A DNA stretch of 64,000 nucleotides from Epiperipatus broadwayi (taxonomy: Eukaryota > Onychophora > Udeonychophora > Euonychophora > Peripatidae): positions 7,563,157 to 7,627,156 of the forward strand of contig JAQFVV010012434.1 in the NCBI GenBank assembly GCA_028023455.1. Direction: 5' to 3'. The notes under the pieces are model-generated. The model did not search any database and had not been told where the DNA came from. It saw nothing but the letters and a program-made list of their open reading frames with translations. A program made the position numbers and the translations under genes. Below are positions 36,871-49,870 of the stretch, piece by piece (positions within the stretch are counted from its first letter, which is position 1; the number at the start of each line of letters is the position of its first letter).

Positions 36871-37426
36871 AATAAAAATGCAATTTTAATACAATTGACA
36901 GATAGCATAATAAATATATATTTTAACCAAATATAATAAGCTCATGTATAAAAAATAATAAATATAAAAAAATCCTATAAAATAAAGCATATTATTTTTA
37001 CAATTATTATGATTTTTACTTTTTCTTATCAAAAATTATGATATCTTAGACTTGATTAGTTTCATGTAATCTCCTGGCTTATCATGTGATCTGTTCTTGA
37101 TCAGGTGACGCTCATATGGGCTCTAAAATTTGGTAATTTACATCAATAAATTTAATCCTTGAAAATTATACAAATCTATAGTTATTTACATGCAAGTGAC
37201 TTTTACCATCAACAAATAAACACAAAAATATGTTAAAAGAAAATAATTTGATTTTATTATTGCTAAATACAAAGTACCAAAGTTGTTAATTACCTTGGAA
37301 AAGGTCCATGTCAAAATACATATGCTAGAAAGTAAAAAGAATAGTAGCATAAATAAATAAAAAAATTTAATTATTTCAAACATAAAAGTTATTTTTTAAA
37401 TAAGAAAAACACTAACCTATTCACTG

Positions 37427-38418
<992 letters not shown>

Positions 38419-38425
38419 CTATCTG

Positions 38426-38446
38426 ACTATCTATCTATCTATCTAC

Positions 38447-38516
<70 letters not shown>

Positions 38517-38550
38517 GTCTGTCTGTCTGTCTGTCTACCTACCTACCTAC

Positions 38551-38640
<90 letters not shown>

Positions 38641-38669
38641 GTCTATCTATCTATCTGTCTGTCTATCTA

Positions 38670-38701
<32 letters not shown>

Positions 38702-38810
38702 TCTATCTGTCTATCTGTCTATCTATCTATCTATCTATCTATCCATCTATCTATCTATCTATCTATTTATCTGTCTGTCTGTCTGTTTATCTATCAATCT
38801 ATCTATGTAG
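38426..38810. repeat. (ATCT)n(GTCT)n microsatellite, inverted partner of 37690-37970
   Basis: ATCT and GTCT blocks alternate. Long YLSI/CLSV frames are artefacts. The array replaces whatever once encoded the transposase N-terminus. Confidence 0.97.
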
Positions 38811-38811
38811 A

Positions 38812-39057
38812 CCTCAATAATATGGGATTTCAACATTTCACCAACAAAACTATGTAAATCTGGTGACAGGCACTCATACCCAATCAATTGAATGATCATA
38901 GCTTGAAACCAAAGTTAAATTATTGGAAAAAAATAAAAGGAACATCTCTGGATCTACTACAATCCCATTTGGATTCAATTTGTTTGTAAATGGTGAAAAA
39001 GCATTTAAATGAGATTTATTTATTAAATTTCTCAAAAATGCTAAAGATATCTACTGA
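38812..39057 (+). pseudogene. Second copy of the Merlin transposase C-terminus, right arm
   Basis: On the plus strand: [11 protein letters not shown], then HTQSIE (Glu codon at 38890-38892) followed by TGA, then GTSLDLLQSHLDSIC, stop near 39055-39057. It is the inverted duplicate of the left-arm C-terminus and has no catalytic core of its own on this strand. Frames shift several times. Confidence 0.78.
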
Positions 39058-40330
39058 CAGTGAAAAAGTTAGTGCTTATCTTATTTAAAAGTCAATAAAT
39101 TTTACATTTGAAATAATTGACAAAATTTTTATTTATTTATGTTACCATTCTTTTTACTTTCTAGCGTATGTATTTTGATATGAACCTTCTCCTTGGTAAT
39201 TAACTACATCAGTGTTTTGTATTTAGCAATAATAAAATTGAATTATTTTCTTTTAATTAAAATGTTTCCACATTCATTTGTTGATGTAAAAGTCACTTGC
39301 ATGTAAATAACTATAGATTTGTATCAATTTCAAGAGCTAGATTTATCAATGAAAATTATTGAATTTTAGAGCCTGTATGGACCTCACCTAATCAAGAATA
39401 CATCTCAATGAGGAGTCAGGAGCCTACATGAAACAAATCAATAATATGATAGTATAATTTCTGGTAAGAAAAAACAAAAATCCTATTAATCAGAAAAATA
39501 ATATGCTTTATTTCCTAGGAATTTTATACATCTATTATTTTTTATACATATGCTTGTTACATTTGGTTAAACTATGTATTTATTACATTATCTGTGGGTT
39601 GTACTAAAATTGCATTTTTATTTTTGAATTATTGATGTGTATTTGTGAAATTCTCAGATCAACTATTACTGTACAAAAATTGCATTTGAAGAATCTCTAA
39701 AATTAATTAATTATTACTATCATTAATTTCTCTTGACTTGTTTTTTTCTTTTAACTTGTTGGTATTTATATAAATTCATAGTTATATGAATTTTGTGGTT
39801 TTAGATTTATTGATATAAATTATTGATGTATATTTGCAAACATCTCAGATCAACTATAATTGCATGAAAATTGCATTTGAAGAGTCCCTAATGTTAATTA
39901 TTTATTATTATAATTAATTTCTCAACTTGTTTTTTCTTTCTTTTAACTTTTTGATGTGCATAGAAATTCATAGTTATATGAATTTTGTGCTTTAATTTTG
40001 ATTTATCAATGTAAATTATCGATTTCTAGAGCATATGAACCTCATGTAGAAAATTTATGAAAATTGAAATTTTTTTTTTTAAATTGTCTTTTGATTTTTG
40101 AAATATTGATATAATGCTTATAGATAAAGCAAATACAAAATGATAATTAAAGTAGAAAATGTACATTAATTTAAAATATTTGTGAAAATTGGCTTTTGAT
40201 TTTTTGTACTTTTAGTCACATGATTAAAGTATAACTATGAAAATTGCATTTTGATTTTTTTAATTATCACTGAAAATTGCAAAATTTGCATTTTAATTAT
40301 TTAGTCACATGATTAGTTAACCAGACTGGT

Positions 40331-41384
40331 TTCTTGTCATCATTGGGAAAGGTGTAATCTAGAAAACTGCTGGCCTACATTGCTCTCCCTTCAGTCTCTA
40401 TGCTCTCTAATATACATACATATATATATATATGGGCTATAGAAGACAGAAAAGCTGAGTCTTGCTTCAATGTAAATCTAAACTCTATCATCATTGCACT
40501 AATAGTACCAGCTAGACTTGCACTTTCTTGCCTTCAGTTATAACTTCATGGTAACTCTGCTATCACATATCTGTAAAACTATAAAAATTTTCTCTAATCT
40601 TTTTTCCAATCTTTTTATCATCATAATGAAAAAAACAGTAATTAAAAATAAGCCTTTCCTATTTTCTTTGAAAAAAGTTAATGACTCTTTCCAATTTAAC
40701 TTAATTCTTTCAAAAACAACACTGTAAGACCTTTATCAAAATATGTCATACAACCTTTAATTAATAGAAAATTAATCTAATCAAAATAGTGGAATTTTAT
40801 AATTACATGTTTATCTATTGTAACATAAAAATATGCTTGTTTTAATTTCAAAATCAGAATTAATAAAATATTAATTAGAGTTAATTTATAATTAAAAAAA
40901 TAAATTCAAACTTATATAATCCTTAGCTATTATTCCAGTTTAATATTGAAAATATCTACAAAATTTTTTTGTCTGTATTTATTTCTATTTTTCCTTTCAA
41001 CTTTATATATGTATGTGCATACACATTACAATGTGGTTGTATGCCATGAGACACATAATGGTATCATTATATATATATAGGCTACTTCAAAATAAAAAGC
41101 CTTTTAGTAATCTAAACACAATGAAAAGAAAAGGATCCGTACCATTTAATGTGTGATGAAGACCTTAACAGTTTTTCATTTTTGTTTAACATGGATTATC
41201 TGCCTAAAAGTAAGCCTGTATAGAACCTGAAAAAAATTTTAAGTTTTACCTGGCTCAAATTTGACCCAATCCATAAGCATCACAAATGGATGTAGTACCA
41301 CTTTGCTATAAATAGAGTTATTCTTGTATACAGTTATAAATAAACAAATGAAATTTCAAAATTTGTAAACAAAATTCATAAAAA
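40331..41384. other. AT-rich sequence, no gene recognised
   Basis: A more balanced patch at 40320-40540 has no readable protein. (TA)n near 40420-40431 and 41069-41080. Confidence 0.5.
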
Positions 41385-41390
41385 TTTATT
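41385..41390 (-). terminator. Candidate polyadenylation signal AATAAA
   Basis: Minus-strand AATAAA about 70 bases after the stop codon of the exon at 41462-41796, a plausible 3' end signal for that gene. AATAAA is common by chance in DNA this AT-rich. Confidence 0.35.
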
Positions 41391-41461
41391 AAAATAACTT
41401 ATTTTTAAAAAATATATTTACATAAATCTAAATATATACACTTCAAAATTCTAAACAACAA

Positions 41462-41796
41462 TTAATAGCAAAATGTTGAATAACAAACATAAATTATTGT
41501 TAGAAAGAGATAAAAAGTAAAACTTATTGTTGGTAAGAGTGCATTATTTCTGTCTTTTGGACATGTGACATTTCTAACTATACAGTCTGTTAATGGAAGA
41601 TTTTTAAATTGAGATGGTTCTGCACATTTTGCAGGTATAGGTGTGTTAATACTCCATTCTTTTTTATTGGCACGATCTACTACATAGTATTTTTCTTCAT
41701 TTGTTCTTCTTTGTTTTGTAATTTCAATTCGACTTTCTTGTTGAAATAAAAAGTTCTGTAACCAAATAGATGTGCTGTCACAAATAATGGGATTTC
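41462..41796 (-). CDS. Terminal exon of a host gene: LRR C-terminal cap and hydrophobic tail
   Basis: On the minus strand an acceptor (pyrimidine/AT-rich tract, then TTTTATAG) ends at 41797, and an open frame without stops follows for 110 codons to TAA at 41462-41464. It has no ATG because it is an internal-to-terminal exon in phase 1: the first complete codon follows a GA that would complete a Gly codon. The protein begins (G)NPIICDSTSIWLQNFL and later has KCAEPSQF, LTDCIV and VTCPKD. The opening NPxxCD...WLxxFL and the spaced cysteines fit a leucine-rich-repeat C-terminal cap; the second Cys of the usual CDC is Ser. The last ~20 residues (FTFYLFLTIIYVCY) are hydrophobic to the very end, as in a GPI-anchor signal or short membrane anchor. 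It would be an extracellular, surface-attached protein. Upstream exons were not found. Confidence 0.62.
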
Positions 41797-42616
41797 CTAT
41801 AAAATATATAAAAACATACTTATATTTTTTATATTTAAATGATAATATTAATTAATATATGTTATAGTAATGATATATTAATGTATGTTATACTGATAAT
41901 AATAATTTTTGCATAAAGAGAGGTTGAGAAAATATGTAATAAAGTAATGTGACCAAATAATAACATTAATAATAATGTTATATATAGTTTAATGCAGTGG
42001 TAGTAACAGAAGAGCTCAAGAATCATAGATTATATTTCAGTAAAATCAGATGCATTCACTTATGTTAGTAAAATCAGATGCATTCACTTATGTTTTTATT
42101 AATAGCAGTTTGACATACAATTTATTCAGCAATTCAGTTTTAGAAATACATCTTAAATTTTAATGAGTCTTTATATTATTAAGATGCTATAAAAAAATTT
42201 CATTTATATCTATACAGTACCTGCAATATTAAGAAATATCTTTTATAATATTATGTAGAATTAAATAAGCAATAAGGTACAGCATTATAAGTAAGTATTG
42301 ATTAAGAAGCTGTAGAATAGATTAATATTTTTAAATATTTTGGGGTGAAATGATTTCTTATATTTCTATAAGAATAATTTATTAATCTTATGTAATTGTG
42401 GCTTAAAGGTGCAGTTACTGACTCAGGGAGGTGATTAGTTTTTTCATTGTGAAATGCATGTAACTTAGTTTATTAGTAGTTTTTTATTTACATTTAATAA
42501 ATTTACTTTCATTGTATTTATTTTTCAGAAAATATTTTTTTTTTTTTTTTGAAAAACTCATAAAACTGTTAATTTTAAAACAAATAATTTTATTAATATA
42601 TTTATGGAAAAAAATT
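41797..42616. other. Intron-like AT-rich sequence upstream of the LRR exon
   Basis: No further exon is recognised. A 27-base unit (GTAAAATCAGATGCATTCAC plus TTATGTT) is tandemly duplicated at 42039-42091. Confidence 0.5.
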
Positions 42617-42629
42617 AATAAACTATTTT

Positions 42630-42719
42630 TTTTTTCATATGTCAAAGTTGACTGGCAAGCGAACTCGGGCCAGCTGCTTGGAAGACAGCTACGCTAACCA
42701 CAAGGCCACCAATGCTGAC
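42630..42719 (-). mobile_element. tRNA-derived SINE, TCC-loop type
   Basis: Minus strand: GCATTGGTGGCCTTGTGGTT (A box), CTGTCTTCCAAGCAG (anticodon loop CTTCCAA), CGAGTTCGCTTGCC (B box), then TTTGACATATG and an A run. The target duplication AATAAACTATTTT lies at 42617-42629 and 42720-42732. Same head type as 21393, same tail as the TGC-loop type. Confidence 0.9.
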
Positions 42720-43033
42720 AATAAACTATTTTGTTTGTCATTAGTGGATTATTTCAAAATGTTACTTGTCTGAGAGTTATTTGTTTTTGATTTAGATTGC
42801 ATAAACATGTTTATTTTTAATTTGCTTTTTTATCATGTTTATTAGAAGTATTTTCTTTTTTTTTTTTAAAAAAAAAAAAATAAAACAGTACTAAAGCAAA
42901 GAAAAATGAATTTGAGACCTGAACATGATGAGAGTGATAAAGGTAATATTTTGATTGCCAATAGGTTCTGAAAATAATGCTAACCAGAGACCAAACTTAA
43001 CTGAAAATTTTATGACATCTTAAGTCTTTATTA

Positions 43034-43200
43034 TATAATACAATTGTTAATAAAAACATCCACAGAAATTGTAGTTTTTTAAAAATATATATATTCAGCA
43101 TTATTACTGCCTAGAATGCTTTCAATATGCTAGGCAGAATATATATATATTTAAAAAAATATCTTTTCTGTGGATATTTTCATTGACAGTCGTGTATTAC
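43034..43200. repeat. MITE-like palindrome
   Basis: Arms of about 75 bases (43034-43114 and 43129-43200) pair through TAATACA, ATCCACAGAAA, the TTTTTTAAA plus TA-rich block and TGCCTAG, leaving a loop of about 14 bases. It sits some 90 bases beyond the 3' direct repeat of the Penelope-like element. A partial match to one arm (TCTGTGGATATTTTT) recurs at 63466-63480. Confidence 0.8.
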
Positions 43201-43288
43201 ATTAGCTCAGAAAAGAAGGAATTTCTTTATAGTTGAATTATATTTATTATAATTTTTGCATTAAAAGTTAAAGGTTATGGTAGAAAAA

Positions 43289-43520
43289 AATCAAACTTTA
43301 TTTATATTTTCCCAAACACATTCAACTATTAATAAGGTAATCTAGAACACACAGCAATTTAAGTGATATTATTCTTTTCTTTAGGTGTTGGTGTGGCCAG
43401 ATAAATAAGAATACTGGCATGAAAATCGATTGGGGCTTTTAGATTCATGGACACTGAATCTAAATAACATTCTAACCATCTACTCTATTCTATCAAAGGC
43501 AGTTATCAGACATTTTTTTT
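43289..43520 (-). repeat. Penelope-like element, 3' pseudo-LTR
   Basis: Direct repeat partner of 45768-45985, diverged by substitutions and small indels. No hammerhead-ribozyme core (CTGATGA with GAAA), often found in these repeats, could be recognised. Confidence 0.7.
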
Positions 43521-43689
43521 CCAGAACAATGTTAATAAGTGATCTTCAACATTAAAGATTATCATATTAGGTTGCTTTTGATATGTAAGCAGATTCTTTA
43601 AATTTTTCTCCTACTTTTTCCCTCTGCTTTTGTGTTTTCCCAATGTTTAGTAAAATATAAATGGGATGTTGCTTTAGATACATCTGTTT

Positions 43690-45000
43690 TGTCTACTCTA
43701 ATAATTACTTTATGTTTTTTAAATCATTTTCAATGGTTAATCTTATTTTACTAATATGTATCCTTTCATATTCACACTGTATTTCATAAATGCAGTTTTT
43801 GTTTTTTCAACATTTTAAGTTTGGTTTTCCAGAGGTTGGAATTCCTTGCAGCATATTATAACTTTAAAAGCTATTCTAATATTATATTGATTACAGATTT
43901 TCAGTATTTTTGCTTATTTTTGTTGTCTATTTAAAATTCTCTTGGTTACATTTGATAGTTAACTATTCTTTATAAGATTTTCTTTTATGTTGGACTTTCT
44001 TTTCTAAGTGTTTAACTACTGAAAAATCTTCTTTTGCTCTATTCTATAGTTATAATTTTGCTTTTTATTATCTATCATGATTTTATATATGTGTGTGTGT
44101 GTGTGTTAAATAATTTTCTTTATGTATGAATTTTTTATAGGCAAAGTTTTGATTTTGCCATGAGGAATCTTATCACAAGAACGTTGAAGAGTACTAATTT
44201 TGTTCTTGATTTAATTTTATTGTGAATTTAATTGGGAAAAGAGCTTGTAATAGTACTTTGCTTTGTGACCCTACAATAAATATATCACCAACATAGAAAA
44301 CTGAGATTTTTGGATGGAGCACTGCTTATGTCTAATATATTAAGTTTTTTATGTAAAGACTGGTAATTAGAAACCATAGTAGTGAACCCATAGCCATATT
44401 ACTTAGCTCTATTTAAAGAATTCTGCAATGAATTGAAAGTATGTTTATTGCTGCATACAATATTAACAATTTCATTATACTTATTAACAGGAAAAATTGT
44501 TCTTATTTAATCTTTTTATTACCATAAATAATGCTTCATCATTGTGCACATTTGTAAATAAACTGTCTAGATTAAAACTTACCAAAATAATAATTTTTTT
44601 TAATTTCATGTTCTTCATTAATTCCACAAAGTGCCTAGAACCCTTGAAATCCTGACAAATTTTGATATGATTTAATTTTCTAGAACTAATAATGAGTCTC
44701 AATGGAATGTGTTTCTTATGAATTTTAGGTAGATCATGGGAGTGTAAAATATTATTGAAGTATTTCGCCAATTTCTTTTTTTAATCAGTGAAATATCTAT
44801 GGTACTTTCTTAATAATGCTTGTAGTTTTATTCCTATAGCAGATTTAAAATTATTTACCATCTTCTATTAAGCCTGCTATGAGGATTTTTCTTTTTTTAT
44901 TGACATAATCAGTAATATCCAGTATAGTTGTATTACTACCTTTATAAGCAGGGTAAATTATTATAGTTTTATTTAATTTAGTATACTTGATAGTTTCTTC
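43690..45000 (-). pseudogene. Penelope-like RT and GIY-YIG endonuclease, broken
   Basis: Minus strand from 45000: TIIIYPAYKGSNTTILDITD (family block ILPADKG..TVVLD.TDY, with the Asp replaced by Tyr). Then, in the frame 44771-44484, LPKIHKKHIPLRLIISS and LVSFNLDSLFTNV, hallmarks of Penelope-like RTs (LPKIHK, RPIVSS, LVSFDV.SLFTNVP). MAMGS follows near 44390, and FYVGDIFIV at 44284-44297, where the catalytic YVDD has become YVGD. The endonuclease is seen near 43797-43761 as CIYEIQCEYERIHISK, in place of the usual GIY...C..C..YIG; both hallmark motifs are eroded. Many stops and frameshifts. Confidence 0.85.
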
Positions 45001-45767
45001 CCCCCCCCCCAACATAAATAATGTTAGATTGGGGTTGTTAGTGTCTCACAAGTGTATTTTGTATTCCTCAATATAATTCTGCTGTTTCTTTCAAGAGAAA
45101 GTTCTGAATGACTTGGTTGCTATTATAATATCTAATAATGAGTTATTAGATAGGTGATATCAAAGTTTAATTCTTTTTGCAGAATAGAAGTTTCATTTTC
45201 TGTTATATATTTAGAATATTTTAACTGATGTATCTATTATATTATTTGATATAGTATGAGATTTGATATTCCCATGCAGAATACACATTTCTTCTTATGA
45301 TAGCTTTATTTTTCCATACATATTTTAAAATAAAATGTTCTCATTGATTGGACAATTTTTATAAAATCTTTGAGATTTAAAAAAAAATTTGAACATTAAT
45401 TATTTTTCTTATCAAAGTCTTATTTACTTTGTGTGTAATTTTTTCAACTCTTTGAAAAGGAATTGAACGTTTTATTTGCAAATCTTTGAGGATAATTTTT
45501 TCATATTTACATTTGCATTGGAAAATTGATTTTCTATTTGTTTTAGATAAAAATACAATTTCTACCCCTTATCAGTATTTATATTAAATATTACAGCAAA
45601 ATAAAGAAAGTAGAAGATTTAGTGATATTTGTTTTAGACAAAATTTTTCATTATATTTAACTTTTTATATATCATTGAGTCCATTCCCAGTACATTTGTT
45701 CAAAAATTAGAGATAATAATAACTTACTTAAAATTATATGCTAGATTATTAATTAAATGTTTTTTTA

Positions 45768-45985
45768 AAAAAAATTAAACTTTATTTGTATTTTTCCAAA
45801 TACATTAAACTGTTAATAATAATATATAGATTAATATATAAAATGTTTTAAGTGATATTATTCTCCTCTCTTCAGTAGCATGGGAATAAAACCAGAGATC
45901 TTTAGAATCATAAAAAAATAAATTTAAGATAATGTTATAACAATGTAGGCTATTCTGTCAAAATAAATTGTTCTTAAAAAATTTA
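45768..45985 (-). repeat. Penelope-like element, 5' pseudo-LTR
   Basis: Direct repeat of 43289-43520. In element orientation it precedes the RT. Confidence 0.7.
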
Positions 45986-46139
45986 TATTCTTATCTATGA
46001 GAATTCTCATTATTCCTCTTTTTTTTTTCTTTTTTAAGGCCAAGGTTAAGAAATAGTGTCTTAACATTATGAATTATGATATATTTATTGTATGATAAAT
46101 AGTAAAGCACTATTATAAATATTCTGAATACATACCAGA

Positions 46140-46990
46140 ATATACATCATTCAATTAAATCCATAATAAAATTAGAACAATAACAAAGAGTTGACATTCT
46201 TAGATGCTTTATTAAAAGACTTCTTCATGGCAAAATCAAAACTATTATGTATAGAAAACACCCACATGCAAGAAAATACTTAATATATAATTATGATAAA
46301 AACATAAAAAAGTGGACTTATACTATTATAGAACAAAACAAAATAAATTTGTTCAGAAGCCCAAGACTTGAAAAGAAAAATCCAAAATAGAACAAAGTCT
46401 CATAAAAAATAGTAAACTATCAGCTATCATAAGACATTAAAGAAACTACAAAAAACATGAAAATAAAAATAAATGTTATTTACTGTAATGAATCTATATA
46501 CATCAAGAATAGCAAAGAAAACAAAGAAATTTGAAATACATATAATCCCCAGGGCAGCTTTCAAAAGCAATAGCATTCTGAAAAATATTCTAATCTTTAC
46601 AAAACCTAAATTTTAAATGATGGAAGTAAGAACTACATATCTGAAATAGAATGCGAATTTAGATGATCATATATTGATGAAAATAACCATCCCATTAAAA
46701 ATTATTAGAGATTTTAAAACAATAATTAAAAAATGAATATAAGAAACAATAAATATAACTTCATTTGAAAAAACACAAGAATGTTGGACAAAAAAGAAAT
46801 AAAAAATTAATAAATTTGCTAAGATATCAATGACAAACAATCTCATGAGTGTGATAATTCACAATCTCTAGAAATCACTCACTAACATTGACTTTTATAG
46901 AACATCACCATCTTAAATTTAGTATTTATGAATAGTAGTATTACACACAAGCTAAGTCTACCTGAAGAAGAGATGAGAATAACAAGTGAC
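46140..46990 (+). pseudogene. Second Penelope-like remnant, opposite orientation, 3' half
   Basis: On the plus strand: HHSIKSIIKLEQ, CFIKRLLHGKIKTIMYRKHP and ARKYLIYNYDKN match the post-RT block of Penelope-like proteins (FLD..V......VYRKPTHTDRYL.YNS.HP). Further on, NYISEIECEFR and YIDENNHPIKN near 46630-46695 correspond to the eroded GIY-YIG region of the first copy (IYEIQCEYER). A CACTCACTAACATTG stretch near 46877 pairs in sequence with the same region of the first copy. The 3' end near 46961 (CCTGAAGAAGAG...) has the look of a retroelement 3' end. No RT core remains. Confidence 0.7.
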
Positions 46991-47099
46991 ACTTGAAATG
47001 ATGTAATTTACACTAACTTGTATGTTATTAGTAACATTTAAATGTATTTTAAAAAATATAAATAAAGATTGAATTGTTATAAAACATTTAACAATTAAA

Positions 47100-47774
47100 T
47101 AATATGGAAATAGTCCAAGATATAACTTCAATTTATAATTTTAATTTATTGTTTTATTTGAAATTTGTTTATCTGTTTCTATCATTTTTATTATATTTCA
47201 ACAAATTTCACAAGAATTTCACTCATAACTGTTCAAAAATAAAACCATGAAAATTTATAAATTAATTGGAAGATGTAAAATTGACATATATTTTAAGTTT
47301 TTTGGTATGTTAGCAACCATTTTCTTTTTTTTGCAATAAACATTCTAAACATTATAGTATCAAATTTTATTAATTGCCTATTTTTATTTCTCTAAAAATT
47401 ATAAACACTTTTTTCACAAAAAACTTTAATTATTTAAATATTAATGTAATTGACAAGCCAAACTTTAACAAGTATTTAGTAAACATGAAATTACTAAACT
47501 TCATATATTTTTTAAATATAACTTTATATTTATTTATTTAAAGATTAAAAAAAAATGTATTATATCCAACATTTTCAGTTCCATTTATGATCATTGCACC
47601 ATTCAAGTAAAGGCTCACTAACTTTTTAAATAATTTATTTTATTCATTCTTCTTCCCTGATGATTGTTTTGTTGAACTTTTGAATTTTTATGCATTAAAT
47701 TTACATTTATTTTTAATATTTGACATACAGGCTTTTCCATACCTGTACCTTAAATGTAAATATAAGAGGCTTTG
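47100..47774. other. AT-rich sequence, no gene seen
   Basis: No supported signal. Confidence 0.6.
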
Positions 47775-47975
47775 AACTCATACTTTCACTCAACCTTCAA
47801 CTTTTCAAGCTATCTCATATCACTGATACACCTGACCCCACACATGTATAATAGATAAATAATCACCAATATCAGTATTTTATGCTAAACCAGCACTTAT
47901 CAGTTGGTCCATATTATCATGTCTACACATATATACAATCAGTGCTCAGCTTTATATTAAATGATCTTTAAATTT
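47775..47975 (-). repeat. Diverged single arm of the 53-kb palindrome family
   Basis: Shares GCTATCTCATATCACTGATA, AGATAAATAATCACCAATAT and ATGCTAAACCAGCA with the left arm at 52995-53240. Oldest-looking of the three copies. Confidence 0.8.
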
Positions 47976-48052
47976 TACTTATTTTTAAGCTTTTTTTTAA
48001 AATATTACCAAATGCCAATATATTTGAACCATATATATATAATAGTTTAATA
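47960..48052 (+). repeat. ~90-base segment duplicated at 50097-50193
   Basis: Both carry TTTTTAAGCTTTTTTT or TTTAAAGCTTTTTTT, then AATATTAC, then AAATGCCAATATATTT and CCATATATAT. Confidence 0.75.
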
Positions 48053-49858
48053 TCTCCAGGCTAAATAATCAAGAATAAAATAGGGGATTGAACCTATTTT
48101 ATATTTACTAAGTTTTAAATCTGTGTTCTTTTTTTTAATGTATTAGCATCACTGATATATAACTGTAGACTATTCACAAGTGACATGTGGTTTTAAAGCC
48201 CACTTTTAAGGGTTTAACATGGCAAGAATGAGAAATATTTCCTGTGTCCTTTCTGCACACACATAAGACTAATGATAAGAAGCCCAAGTCTAAGCACATA
48301 CAAGCATTGCTCATTCTGTTAGGACTTATCAGCTCATGATGCTTGGTCCACTCTCACTTTTCTTAGGACGCTGCTCTTATAAGACTGATTGGCATATAAG
48401 GATGTATAAGGACTCAGTGCTATAAGTTCACCCTCTCTAATATCTGCCTACCCAGTCAACACTTGTGACTTAACATCTACATCAGCCACAATCATGTTTT
48501 TTGTCTATAAGTCATATAAAAAATATTTTTATAGATCTGGTTTCAAATTTTTTAAAATTATAATTACTACTTATTATAGGAAGTGGTTTTTTTTTTGAAG
48601 CATTGAGTTGGTGCAGCCATTGTATCATTCACTGTCTAGTTTCACATTCACGGTTGGATTTAGGCCTTCTTTTATGCACTAGAAAGTGCAAGTTAATCAA
48701 GCTATGAAAAAGAAAATATATTCCAATAATTTAAGAGCCAGGATATCTCAAGAACATAGCTATATTTTCTGATTAACTGGCCTAATAATATTTACGATTT
48801 TGAATTGCTGACAAAATTAGTTTTAATTTATAAAGGAGAGGACCATAATCCATAACTTTTTTATATCCCATAATTTTGGAGCAAATAACTGAAAAGATCA
48901 GGATTACATTTAAGATTACTTAAACATTTATATGAATTTTTCTTTAGAATTTTATTAAACAAGTGCATTGGCAAAGGCAATTTATACATTTAGAACCTAA
49001 TAATAAAATAAACAACTAAAATTAAGAACATACAAATGAAAATGTTATATTAATGCACATATTTTATTATCAATTAAAATATTTAAAAATGGTAAATTGT
49101 TGATAAAATAGGAAAGAACATGCATGCTAATCCAGACAATAATGTTAAATAATTAAAACAATTCTTATTACACTTTTCTTAGGATTCTTCTAGAAAGTTA
49201 TTTGAATAATAAATCTGCAAAAGTCTCTATTGGAAGTATATCATAAGCTTATAATTTAGATTAGTTTGCAAACATTTTTAGTCACAATTTAGGGTATGAA
49301 TAATCTTAGCTTACCAGTAATTTTTCTAGTATGTTTATTTCTTGAGTTGAAGAGCTCATTGAAGTTAACTAGTTTCATTCTGTTGACATTCCCTTATGTT
49401 CCTGGTCAGTTGCAAGGATGGATTGACACAATGGAATAACATTTTTATGGGGAAAGAAGATGTAAACATGCTCTGATTTCTATTCATGCCTGACACATTG
49501 GTTTAGCTTATGAATATTTTTGAACAGGGCATTTATCACATTGAGAGAACAGAAACCACATCTAGCCCTGTCCTCTCATCCATCCATGTGCAACAAAGCC
49601 AGCAAAAGATCCAGCTTGAAGCCATTTGGTTCTTTTTATACCCTCAACCAGTCTTCTAGTTTTCTGTGCATATATTTTATCTCTTGTTTTATTAAAATAC
49701 AAGTTGATAATCTTGTATATTCTTTATTAAATTTTTAGTTACAAAATCTTTTTTTTTTATAAATTGCCCACCATCTTTAATTAGAGTTAAAAAGGTTTTA
49801 TTGATTGTAATATTTTATGTTTGGTATTTCTTTCTTTTTGTTTATCTGGATTAGTAAT
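48053..49858. other. Mixed-composition sequence, no gene recognised
   Basis: Two patches of higher GC, 48160-48490 and 49330-49640, look like old repeats. I could not assign them to a family or read a protein. Confidence 0.4.
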
Positions 49859-49870
49859 CTGCATGTACTT

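Larger units (their letters stand above)
43289..45985 (-). mobile_element. Penelope-like element with flanking direct repeats, decayed
   Basis: A minus-strand RT plus GIY-YIG endonuclease remnant lies between two direct repeats of about 220-230 bases (43289-43520 and 45768-45985). The repeats share AACTTTATTT, TTAAGTGATATTATTC and a CTTTAG/CTTCAG step. Penelope-like elements characteristically carry such pseudo-LTRs, which supports the call independently of the protein motifs. On the minus strand each repeat ends in AATAAAGTTT, a likely polyadenylation region. Confidence 0.82.

Noticed and set aside
43289-43520. Search for a hammerhead ribozyme in the Penelope-like repeats
   Set aside because: No CTGATGA...GAAA core with flanking helices is visible on either strand.
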